Positions 36,476 to 48,885 of a stretch of DNA of 64,000 nucleotides are shown here, piece after piece. The translations under genes and the position numbers were made by a program. Below the pieces are notes generated by a model, which had not been told where the DNA came from, did no database searches, and saw only the letters and a program-made list of their open reading frames with translations. This DNA is from Planococcus citri (taxonomy: Eukaryota > Arthropoda > Insecta > Hemiptera > Pseudococcidae), in assembly GCF_950023065.1 (NCBI RefSeq), contig NC_088677.1, positions 31,703,230 to 31,767,229 of the forward strand. The letters are read 5' to 3'. Positions within the stretch are counted from its first letter, which is position 1. Every line of letters begins with the position of its first letter.

Positions 36476-37084
36476 TTTGAAAAGTTTCAAAAATTCTCTC
36501 TGAGTTTGAAATTTTGAAGTTTAAAAATTGAAAAACTGGTAACATTTGAATTCAAAATTTTATAATTTTTTCAAGAACCAAACAATTCTTCATCATCTCT
36601 TATCATTAAAATATCATTTAAGATTGAGCTTTAATAGTTTAATGACTAATGAGTATGATGCAACTATAGTTTCAAATTTTTTGAACTGTTTATTCACGTT
36701 TTTTTATATACCTTTTTGATCATTTTTTTGATTAAAATTTCAAATCACTACAAATCACTTGAAAAAACCACATATAAAAAGAAATGAAAAAACAGCACTT
36801 TTCAATTTTTTACAGAGTTACTTATCCTGTTTTGTTTTAAAACTGGTTAATAAAATTTTTGAAGATTTTTATTACTCTCAAATTCTTTGTTTAAAATTCG
36901 AGTGATGGCAAATCTTGTAGCTTCAAAGCCTCATGCAAATGTCAATGTTTAAGCGAAACATCGCCCAAAAAATAAAATTTTCTTCAATTTTACTCAAATT
37001 TTGGTATCAATTTTTTTCCATTAAAAATACCACACAAATTCTTATAAAAAACCTGATAATTATTCGAATATTCGACATTCGAAG

Positions 37085-37250
37085 GAACATTACTAAAACT
37101 AGTCATTTGGGCCAAAGGTCGATTCCCTTATCTTACCCACCAGCTTCTCCCATCTTATGGTTTGACCGATCGCAAAGGAGCTTCCGAGCTTCGTGAGGCC
37201 ATCATTCTTGGGTGAAAGATTATTATTTTTTTAACCAAGCCTTTGAGAAT
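37085..37250 (-). other. Non-AT island, possible exon or transposon fragment
   Basis: A less AT-rich patch. The minus strand is open for KNDGLTKLGSSFAIGQTIRW…, running to a stop near 37,100. A donor-like GTGG|GTAAGA is at 37,137. The plus strand has a weak B-box-like ggtcgattccc. I do not recognise it. Confidence 0.3.
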
Positions 37251-37259
37251 CTTTCATTT

Positions 37260-40200
37260 CTCTAATAAAAACATAATTACATATAAAGACCATCGTATTG
37301 TTCGCGTGTATTAAAATGTTTGTAAAATAGGTATACATAAGGAAGTTATTTAAAAGCAATGAACTGTTCATTAACAAGCAATAGTTTCCGTGACGTAGCA
37401 CTCATTCGAAGAAAGTATTAGGTAGGTACCGTTATTAATAGACGAATTTTGAAAACTTACATTATCTAATTTCGAGCTTTCGAACTTTTGGGGTAAGTAT
37501 TATCTTCACGATGTGTCGAACATCCACGACGTTTGCCGAAACGCTCCGAGCATCGTGCGATACGTTTTGATAACACAGGGGTGCTTCTGAATGTTAAACG
37601 ATATCGGGTAAACGCTTAGTTACAAGGGTTTTTACGATTTTCCATTTTCGCGCGTGTTAAATTTTCGAATATATTTTTCATTTTTGTGAATATTTATTTC
37701 GACTTTTATTCTTCATACTTCTTAATAATTAAAACGTACATAAGGTAAAAAAAATTTATAATTTATCATCAGACTTACAGCTTGATGTAACTTTTTTTTA
37801 TTTGCTCATTTTTGTTCTTCATGTGTTTCTTCTATTTAACAAGAAAAAAGAAATTCGACATAATTCATCAAATTCGCGAATAAAAAAATAAGTACCTACT
37901 CGGTTGTTTTCGAAACGAATTCCATCCAAGTATGAAATGAACTCAGAGATTAAGCCGTAGCTTGATAATCTGATCTGTAATGAGAGAACCGAGCAGACCT
38001 ACATCGCTTTATTACCTTCGCATTATGAGATTAATTTAAATATTTTCGACACCTCGATGCTTCCATTAAATTTGAATTTTTCATACCTCAACTGAATTGA
38101 TTACACGAGGTAATGAATTAAAAAATTTCGCCGTTCTTATTTTTCGTTTGATAAATTGCTCGCCAGATTTAAAATATTAAAGTGATTAGCGGCGGAAAGT
38201 TTTCCCCCTAAATTTACTTGGAAAAATTGCCAAGAAAGTGATGAAAAAAATTCACGTCGTTGCTTCGGGCGAATATTGAAAAAGAAATACTTATCGTACA
38301 CTATTTGAATAGCGATGGGTTTTAAAAAGAAAATGTAGCAGGACTGTGATATGCAAAAGTAGGTACTGTACTTTACTATTTTACTTTTTTTATTCGAAAC
38401 TTTACACAGTGCTTACAGGTCAGTATTTATTTTTATAAAGTTTGTATGGTAAAATCTTGGATGAACGTAGGTATATAATATCTACGGAATTTTAAATTTC
38501 CTGCATCGTACCGAACGTGTGCATGTTTATGACATTTAGTTGTACGATGTGATTGTATGTTTGAAAACTCTCCGGCAAGTGTCAAAACATATGAACCAGA
38601 AACCGTACCTACACTTCATTTCATATATACATCGAGCAAATGAAAGTTATAATATAAATACCTGCTACTTAAGTGTACAGCAAACGTGAAATATAAACAA
38701 ATAGGTACCTTTGTTTCAATTGTATTCCGCTCGTTCAGAAATTTACCAGTTTATATTTCACCCTCGTTCATTCCCAATCTGCCTATATAAATACCTACAA
38801 CAGCACGTGTGAAACGTGAACACCTACGAATGCATATACGTGTATAACCCATAGGCCTACACACGTTATGAACTTTCTTATACAACGTAGTGTGCGAAAT
38901 TTTTCTAAATCAACCAGCTTTTGAATTATGCAAAAGAACTTTTGGCAAGTACCAGCGGTAGCTGCTTTTAATAGAAATTTCCTTTGAATATCTTCCAAAA
39001 AATATTTTTCTTTCACAATACTAAAATTCATATAGAAATAATTTTTTGCTAGAACGTATTGCTTAATGGTTTAAATCAGACATTGTTTCTAGACGATTTT
39101 TTTTTTGCCTATCGAGCAATAAAAATGAATGATTAAAAATGCTCAAACGGTCGACATTTTGTTTAGAAAATGATCGTGGTGTCAGTTTGATAGAGATAAG
39201 CGTTCTAAAAGCCACCAGACGAATGGTTAACCGTGTTTATGTAAGTTTTCATCGAGAAGACGAGACGTTAGAATACCAAAGTTGCAAGTAATACATATAA
39301 AACCTTTGTCACATTTTCAATGAAAGATTGATCGTTTAGTTCTCATTTACACATTGAGATAATTTTCAACTCAACGAGATGACATCTTATATAAATGGAA
39401 ATCTCGTAACTTCACTCGTCAATATACTTATACCTATACTTACTTACCTAATCAAGATGGAATATTTTATAAGTTTTGTTTCTTCGATTTTTCTATCTTC
39501 ATTACTGGGGGAAAAAAACTTATAGAAAATATTATCCTTAATTCGTTTCCAGTTTTCTGAATTATTGACAGGTACCTACTTAAAATTATTATATCCAACT
39601 ATTTGTCTATGTTATCTAAAAATAAGCGTAAGTTTATTCTATCGAAACTTTTACGATTAGGTAAAGTAAAAAAATAACGTAAAAATTCATCGTTTCATTT
39701 TTTTAGGTAAAATATTTGTTTCGTTTCGCATTCATTCTGTGTGTATGTGTTTTTTTTTACCCATTGCCCATTCATAGTCTCACAGTTAGATTAAACATCA
39801 TGCGAAATTTATTTCGCCAAGCTTTTTAACCCGGAAAAATTCGCTACACGAATAATTTTTACAATTACTCGCTGAAAATATGAAATTTATTCCTCAAAAA
39901 CATGATATACTACATCTCACATACACACACGAAACGGTTATTTATTCTTTTTACAATGAGAAAAGGGCAAGGTTCATCATCGAATTTTTTTCTTTTTTTT
40001 TTGGTTGGAAATTACGTATTTGCAAAAAAAAAAGAGAGAACGACGAATATCGTTTTAATTTTTTTAAAAATGTATTTCAACTCAAACGAACGAGAAAACG
40101 GATGAAATAGAAAATTCAAGATTTTCTGAAGTGTACGCGGCGCGGCGCGCCAACAATAAAAAACAAAAGTTTTTCTGCACAGTGAATTTTTGGGCGAATG

Positions 40201-43200
40201 ACATTGCAAACTTTCGTTTAATTTATTGCGAAGATATTGGCGTAAAATTGGAAAGCAAAACTCCACTTATTACGCTAAGATCAAGTTTTTGATTCCTGTT
40301 TATTTTGCAAAGTTTAACACTAATGGTTTATTTTTATTGTAAAGATATAAAATAAGGGTTTGTCGTTGGGTCTCTCGCCTTTTTTTTTCAGAGCTTTTCA
40401 AATACAAATATTTTTTTGTATAAATTTACATTTCGGTGGGAAAACCATATCGTGTTCTGTAGAAAAAAAAAAAAAAAAAAAAAAACTCAACGGTATGAGA
40501 AAAGATTTAATGAAATTATTCGATGAAAAGAAAACTAATACAATTCGTAGGCTCTCGTATCGAACGTAATTTGTCAATAGCGAAATTGATAATGTAAGCA
40601 AGTCACGTAGGATTTTTATTAATTTTATATTTTATTTATTAAGATGAATTTCGTATCGAATAGTGAACTGTAGGTTTTTTTTTCCAAATTTTCAACATTC
40701 ATTTTCATCTCTACGATCAAAAGTGGCACTTTTTACTCGAAGCAGACGAGTATTTTTGTCCGTAGTTAGGTACCTATATGTAAGTATTTTGTGATTTGAA
40801 ATGGCTCATTTGCTGAATTGTACGTATCTATACCTAAAAGTAGAATGAAACAAATCATGAGAGTGTGTAAAAAAATGGGATTAAAAACGAAGGTATTGGA
40901 TTGGAGAGGTCTGAAGAGGTCTCAACTTGCTTAATTTCTAACTACCTACATGAGCAAACATGACGATATGTTTCATTAAAAATATCAGTCAAAGCTACTT
41001 TTATCCTTTTCATCTGTAATATACATTCTTTAAAAGAAGAGGCAAGACAAGCGCCGTTTCCCTTTCCATTTTTTTTTTTTTTTTTTTTTTTTAACCAAGT
41101 TGTTGAAGAAAGTGAAAATTTATTTTGAGTTATTCCATTGAAAATTTTTAGTTACAGATTGTCACAACAATTTTTTTTCTTCTGAAATCTCTCCAAAGTC
41201 ATTGATTGATTACGATGCGCAACATTCTTGAGTGCTTTACACTACAAAGTAAATTTTATAAAATAATAAAAATGTATAAGAAGCTACCTAGAATTATTTT
41301 ACAAACAAAAATTTACCTAATTGAATTCTTTAATAAAATATAAGATATAAAAAAATGTACTTTAAAAATAGCTCAAGTAGGTAGAAATATTTCATACGAT
41401 TATTAATATAAGTACATATAAAGCACCGAGAGGCAATTTTTCGAACTTTTTAAACTTTTGCGGAAAGCATCACAAACCGTTGACAAATAGTTCTGAGAGA
41501 GACAGAGAGAGAGAAAAAAAAAGGTTTAAAATGTCAGCTAAGTTATATTGAAAAGTTTATTTTGATTTTTTCAAAGTTCACAAAACTTACAATGCATTGT
41601 CTATACCTACTTACCGCCTTAAGTTTCAAAAGTTGCAAATATAGTTTCAAAATGAATCTTTGGCAGAACATTTGATTGAAGTTTTCCCCTTTTTTCCATC
41701 TTCTTTTTTTTCTTTTTTTTGCAGGTGAATCAAATATTGAAATGCAATGTTTGTCTAAGTTTTTCTAGCGCATAAAACGCGGTATCATTTCTAGCTTCTT
41801 GCACTTTTCTTTGTTCTACTACATAAGGTAATGTTGCTAATGTATGCATAAATACGAGTACAAATGTGGTGCCACATATTTATCTTAGCTACGTACGCGT
41901 ACGTAGGTACCTACTCGCGTTATTGAAAACTTGGAACCATTTTATGAAAATTTTACACGTTTTGCGACCGACGTAATAACTACCAAATGATACCTACTTT
42001 TATACGGTGTAGAAGTAGATTCGAATAACAAATATTCAAAATTATTGGCGCTATGAAAGAGGTATGATAAAGATGTGCAATGTACGTTAAAGACATTTCA
42101 ACCAGCTGAATTTACTCATATATGAACATAGTTTTCATTATTAAATGGCGAATTGCCAACTCAAACATCGAATAAAAAAATTTGCTAAATTAATTTTTTA
42201 TTTTGTGTAATAATATCCTGCGATGAAATAGTAGACACGAAAAATTGTCGAATCTTTGTTTTACTGTGTATAGCAGAAATGTAATTCGATCGGTTGAAAA
42301 TTAAGTACCTGCTAATTTGTTCTGTCTAATTGATTTATTTGAGATTGAGTTATTGATTTATTGACCAATTTCAAATATTTTTTTGCCTAAGAACGAAGTA
42401 GGTGAGCAAAAATGATTAAATATGCTTGATTCAACTAAAAACGAGTTTCAAATTAACAATAAATGCAGTACTTACGTGTAGACCTACCCATATCTTTGGG
42501 TTTATGTATAGTTTATTCCTTTGTTTGTTCGTTTGAAAAAAAGTTATGGGCCTAAGGAATTATTTATTCAATTTTACTTACCTACCAATCAGTAAAAGTA
42601 CCAACTACCAATAATCATAAAGAAAATCACAACATCGTCAAAAAATATCACTCCAAGATTCCACGAGATTCATTTCATTTAATCAATAATCAGATTTTAA
42701 TGAAGTGGAAAAATGATAGGTTCTTAACAAAGTTTAAACTTTTCCAAGTTTAATTGGATATTTGAAAAAAAAAATGAAAAATTTGTGGTAACCATTATAT
42801 CACGACGATAGATATTATGCAAAAAGTTTTTAAATCGGGTTTTGCGAAAGAAATTAACTTAGATACCGACTGATTTTTCAAATTTATGTCACATCTTTCC
42901 CTATGATGTTATTAATTGTACAGCAGATAATCCACAGATAAGGATATCTATAGCTTAAATATAAGTACTTATTAAGTAGATATTTCTGAAAGAATCTCTT
43001 TCAAAATATTTATAAAATTTAGCATTTTAAAATTTAAAACCGAATCTATTTTTATGCAGCTTGCAGCGTGATCATCTTGACAGCGGTGCTGGAAGCTGCG
43101 GAATCAAGTTGAAAATTAACATAATTTTTTTTTTCAATAAATTTGCAGAGAATTCATTTTTATAAGATCTTGAAAAAGTTTTATTCGTTGAAACTTTTTC

Positions 43201-45096
43201 ACGCAATTTATCGCTACTAGCGCAGCAAATAGCGCCTACTTCGTTCTCGTTCTTCGCTCGAGAATAATTCTAATTCAGCTACAGGCTGTTTCATTTTTTT
43301 GCACAAATACTTATCCTACCTAATTGAAAGTGGGTGTTTGAAGGAATTTTATAAGTTTCTCATCAGTCAGTATCTGCGTATTTTACGTACTTACTCGTGA
43401 ATTTTCATAAACAACGTTATAAAATCAATCATTTTATTTATTTATATTTCACTATACTCATTACCTTAAAATGACATCAAATGAAATAGGTACATACCTA
43501 TTCAAATATAGGTTTTTAGCTAAAAGCACCATGAGCGCAATGGTTCCTTTAATTAGTGAATTCAGCACCCATCTGCTGAAATTATGGTAGGTACCTCAGT
43601 AATTCTTCTAGATAGGTGTAGGTATTTGAAAAATTGATACTGTTCGTTGATGATTTATTCAAAGCTATAAAAACTTTTTTTGAAGCACGAAAAATGTCAC
43701 ACATACTTCTGCGTAGTACTCCGTGAAAAAAAAGTCAACTCGAAAGTATAACAACAACGATAGGTATTCCGTATTTGTATAAGTTGTTCTGTTGACGTTG
43801 CAATAAGTATCGAGAATAAATAACATCGGGAACTTCTGTTAAAATGGCCGACAAACGAATATTATCACATAAGTAAAAGTTAACTGAACACTAGGGACGG
43901 TCGAATGAATAAAAACTACGAGTATTATAAGAGAAAACGCGTGAACTGTGAAATGAAAAGATGAACGAAGCAGAAAAGAACAATGGAAAATCAGAAGCAG
44001 GATGACCTGAGTGAACCCCATGTCTGGACGAGTTATCAAGGCAGGAAACAGCGAAAAAATACTCGTATCAAATATTAATGGACTTTTTGCCAATAGAATT
44101 TAAAGTATTTGTTTGAAATTATTAATGAAGGGATTTTAGAGAAGCTTTTTAAAAAGTTCAGATGATATAGTTGGATATTGAAGTATATTGTTTATATCAC
44201 TTTGCTTGACATCATAATTTATATGTATAGTAGGTAGGTAAATGGTTTCAACTGTAAACACATAAGAAAATTAATATACAACCTAAATTAAATTTTTCAT
44301 AGTTTTTCTGTTGTTTAAGTAGTACATAAGTAGATACAATTCAATAGTGGCACAACTTTAAAGTATCACTTTTTTTTAAATAAAAAATTTTGCAAGTTTT
44401 TTCTGAAGAAGATTACTCCTTAGTCCTTACCTACACGTACCTAAGATGAAAATGTATTTTTCATGCCTCTATAAAAAAATTATGCCAATTGCCAACTAAA
44501 AGAAAAAAATATCTGCAGGTAATTCTTTCTTCGTCCTTCGAATTTTTTGATAGAAGGAGAGGGGGCTTTGAACACTAGATCGAATGGTGATATTTGCATT
44601 TTCTCATGGTTTCATTCGCTTCTCTCTGATTTTTTACACATTTTTGTTCAACTTTTCAAAAAAATCAGAAATCAATTCGCATTCTCCTCAAATTCATATG
44701 ACCATGACAGTAAAGTCAAAAATGTTTGGAACGAAATAAAGAAAAATGATTAGAAGGGTAGGAAACTTTGAAGCTGAGATGAAATTTTCAAAAAGTGGAT
44801 TTTAAAACGTAGCGCACCTATTCAAATTATTGAGAATCAACGTGTCACACTCACACCACATTTCTACAAATTAATTTTGGAAAAATGAAAGGCTAGAAAG
44901 GCATTCAGGAACCGAATCCAAGAAATGAGTGTAGGAATGTACTCGTAGATATATCTATCTGAACTTATAGTATCAATGGGAATCTATTAAAAGTTAAAAA
45001 CCGTGCCTAACGTCATTTCAAGGTTTTTTGAAAATTTTTCATCATGCTAAATTAGCTATAGAGGAGGCAGAAGGGCTAGACCTAAAAAATAAACTA
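37260..45096. other. AT-rich non-coding stretch
   Basis: No gene recognised. Simple runs include A23 (about 40463-40485) and a T run (about 41071-41092). Dispersed GGTACC palindromes. Open frames here are AT-rich and match nothing I know. Confidence 0.5.
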
Positions 45097-45299
45097 CAGG
45101 GTGCCCAGAAATATTGTGAACCCCTAAGAAAGTTTTTTATTAAAAATATAGGTTGGCAATACGAAATAGATGCATATGATTGGTGGAATGTTATCACCTC
45201 AGTCATGCGCTATCATTATTAGCGTTCACTATAATATGATCAACCGAAACATTTAGCAGAAAACTTTTTTAGGGGTTCACGATATTTCTGGGCACCCTG
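45097..45299. mobile_element. TA-flanked MITE with 40-base terminal inverted repeats
   Basis: Starts cagggtgcccagaaatat and ends with its reverse complement. Over the first 40 bases the two ends differ at only positions 19 and 32. TA lies immediately outside on both sides (45095-45096 and 45300-45301), the target duplication of the Tc1/mariner superfamily. The 203-base length leaves no room for a transposase, so it is non-autonomous. The near-identity of the ends suggests recent activity. Confidence 0.93.
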
Positions 45300-45301
45300 T
45301 A

Positions 45302-48300
45302 CCTACCTACCTACTGGAATTGTTTTAAAAATCTTTCTAAATTTTGATCGAATTGGAGGTCGTGCGTTGTAGTAGGTATAGGTATCTCTCAAGAGTGTTG
45401 AAATCTCATTTTGAAAATTAGTCTCCTGCAAAAGAATAAGTGAAAAAAAATGTATAAGAATTTTTCAAACTTCTAAAACACAAATACAAATTTTCATCAT
45501 GGAAGAGAATGAGAATAAATCGTCCTTGTTAACCATTGCTTCTAGTTTTCAATTGGTCCTCGTAAGAGTTTGATAATAGCTCATTCTTGTGTGGGTGCTG
45601 TGACGTGTGGGTATATTTTCTCCCCAATGGTAATAAAAAATAGAAATACTACCTAATCAAATGACTGTCATCTCGTCATCAGTGATCTTTTGAAACATAC
45701 CTCAACAGTCCCAACACCCACGCACACAATTTAACATAAAAGGCGAGTGAGATGGTGTTACGAGCTCATGACATAGGTAGCTATGTAAGTATTTGTTGTA
45801 TTTTCTTATCTGCCTATGCCCGAATTCCGTCCCCACTCAAAGAAATGCGATAACGACAACGTGCAGACTGCAGAGTCTTCTTATCAATCAGTAAGGTGTC
45901 ATCCGTATGATCGTCGAGTTGGTAGCTATCGTTTATCGCGTTATCTTAATTTTTTGTTCGTTCGTTTTTGTTGAATGTTGACGAAGTGGAAGTTCCTGCT
46001 GGTCTTGTTTCTTTCATTATTATTTTTCGTAATCTTTGGATGAAGAATTATGTTTTATTATGTTCCTATTACCTAATTATGGTTTCACAATGATCGATTG
46101 TGATATCCCGATCACATGGAATATCGTGACATTCGTGACTCTTGGTGATATTTGATTTTCTTGAATTCGCAAACAATCGGTAGAAAGTCAGTTTTCATTG
46201 GTTTATTCGTTTTTTTTTTTTTGAGTTTGTTAATATAACAACAGAATTACTTGAGTTGGGCCCTTTTGGTTTTCATAGGTAAGTATGTAGTAGTAGTACA
46301 TAATTTTATCCATCTTTCAATGAATTTCAAATTGATAATTGATAATTATCCAAGTACCATCTACAGGCTGCTCAAAATTATCAAGTAGGTATCTACCCCA
46401 AAGAGTTTTGTGTTGGAATGTTTTCAGTTTGTCGGAATGAACTGATGAAATAATTATTCGATTGGTCGTTAGATGGATTGGTGTGATAACATTCCAGGAA
46501 TCGAATCACAAGCGTCAATTTAGCGTCGTCAATTCATTTATTTTTTATCCTGCTAGACCGGAAGTGTGCCATTAAAGTATTAGGGGAGAGGGAACAATCT
46601 TCCAGGGCCTTCTGAAACAAGAGCTGACGAAGAGAGAAATTGAGTGACTCGTGCGGTTGCTTCACTCGCCTTTGGCTTATGTCACCATCTCGCCAAATTA
46701 TCACTCGTCAAGGTATTTCTTATTTCCCATTATTTCCGGTCCTTGTAATGTGATTACAGTATCCTAGTGATTAGAAATTCTAAAAATTTATCAAACAATA
46801 AGCGCAGTTCTGAGAAAGGAAGTGGCCGTAATATTTTTTTCCTTTTGATTCGACCTGTTCATTGAAAATAGTCGCTGCGAAAACTGGAAAACATGTAGCA
46901 GTAGAGTACTGTTCCAATTTCTATACCTACCTACTTGGATAGTGGTAGTGGTATGGTATATTTTCACTGGTCTAATTTACACAACATAACTTGAGCTACT
47001 TTTGAAAATTTCATATTGTACGAGGTGAGAAGTTATTTGGCGTGAATCGGCGTGAATACAGTTTGGGTTTTATTAAGTCTAATGAACCTATCCCAAGAGC
47101 TTCGCTCGACATGAATAATTTTTTCGCAGAATTAGATTTTTTTCGTCAATTTCATCTCACATCCAAATTCCATTACACGTATTGCGAGTTAAGGTAATAC
47201 CGTGTCTTTATTTTTACTATGTCTATTGTGTGACTTTTTTTTCTTTACCCATTTACATAATTTGTCGACACAAATTTTTTCAAATTCGAAGAGTAATACC
47301 TAGAGTTGATAATTTTACGCGTAGCAATGGTGTATTTTTTCGTGTGTTTTTACAATTGGTTTTTGGTTCAATGACACCTCTATCAGCTGAAAAGCTTATT
47401 TTTTTTGTCAAGACTGGTGAAAATAGTTACAAAATGATTTTGATACATTGAAAGTTTTGTACGTACGATTATTATTCGTTTTCCCAATATGAGTACATAA
47501 TTATTGACGTTAATAAAATTTAAGTATGTACCTATCTATTTACGTACAAATTTTCTTACATTTTTTCTCTAAAATAGGTATTACCGTACTTTATGTATCG
47601 CTCGCTGATTTTCACATATTTTCAGCACTTTTCATATAGCTTGGGAAGAGCATGTTAATTCGTGAAATAAATTTCAACGGTGATGATTGGTTATTATAAC
47701 TTGCACGTTGTCAATTTGAATTCGATATTCTCCGAAAAAAGGAAAAAAAAACATTTATTCGATATAGGTAGGTAGAAAATCTCGGTTGAAGCGTTGAAAC
47801 GTTTATTGGAAATTTCCTTTTTTTGGGAAACATCTCTTAAGTCGATGTGATTACACATTCCTGAATGTATGCGAATCTTTTGTGAGACGCGAATAAATTT
47901 AATAAAATACATTCTCTCTGTCTCCTGAGACCTAAAAGCTTTCAAAATCTTGCTTGCAATCTCTGATACGTCAGTGTATATATTGTGTTTACTAAGTACT
48001 AGGTAATGTGATGTATATCTTCCAAAAGCGATAAAAAATTTAAACACCATTAAAATTGAAATTTTTCTTACGATTATGATAAATGATCTACCTATTCGTG
48101 TGTTTCTCGTATCTATGCATGCCTAGTTGCCATACCATAATTCGCGTATGGTGCATTGTCTGCAACAATTCGTGTCTATGACTCCAAAGTAAAGAGAAAA
48201 TGTTTGGTTTTCTAGTATATGTATAGATTGCAATGGCTTTTAGGTTGTTTCACTTACATGTATTGGTCGTTAATCTTCACATATTTTGTATGTCAAAGAA

Positions 48301-48858
48301 GCAAGTATCTTTGCAATAAGGTTCCTTTCAATGACAGCCAATGATCGATTAACTTAGTCACTTCGTTCAAATTATCAGCAATGAAACAATTTCGAGCACA
48401 GGGTCGTTTTCTTTTCTTTTCTTCTTTTTTTTTTAGTAGTTTTCCTTATCGCGTAACAACTTTACCAAGTCACAACTCCATAATTGCGAAATTTATCGCT
48501 ACAGTGATAGATATTTTGTTGCTGCTTGGAAACATAATGAAATTTGCGGATAAATTTGTCGCAGAGATGAGAATGTTTGGAGTGGGAAGTTTTCGAGGGT
48601 TGAATACTTTTCTCTATACCTGTACATTTTACTGTTGTTTTGTTTTATGAATGCAATTTTTTTTAAATTTAGTTTCAATGTTTACCTGAAAAAATTAGGT
48701 ACTGAATCCATTTTTCTTCCAGCCTATTACCTATAATGAAATTTTTAATTTTATTAATTAGAATTCCATACTAAGTACCTATAAGAAATCTTCGGCTCTG
48801 GAAGCACCACGTTTTGGATAATTGACAGCGTTGAACATTTTGGCAACGCCGGATGCAG
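45302..48858. other. AT-rich non-coding stretch
   Basis: No coding exon recognised. Contains the possible ratchet point at 46278. Confidence 0.45.
46262..46286 (+). other. Possible recursive splice site (ratchet point)
   Basis: cccttttggttttcatag|gtaagt: pyrimidine tract, AG and a consensus donor in direct contact, junction after 46278. Because taggtaagt words are common in this genome's simple repeats, chance is a serious alternative. Confidence 0.2.
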
Positions 48859-48885
48859 ATTGCCATAATTCTTAATTATGGCAAT
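48859..48885. repeat. Perfect 12-base hairpin
   Basis: attgccataatt, loop ctt, then the exact reverse complement. It lies in spacer DNA, with no gene next to it. Confidence 0.85.
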
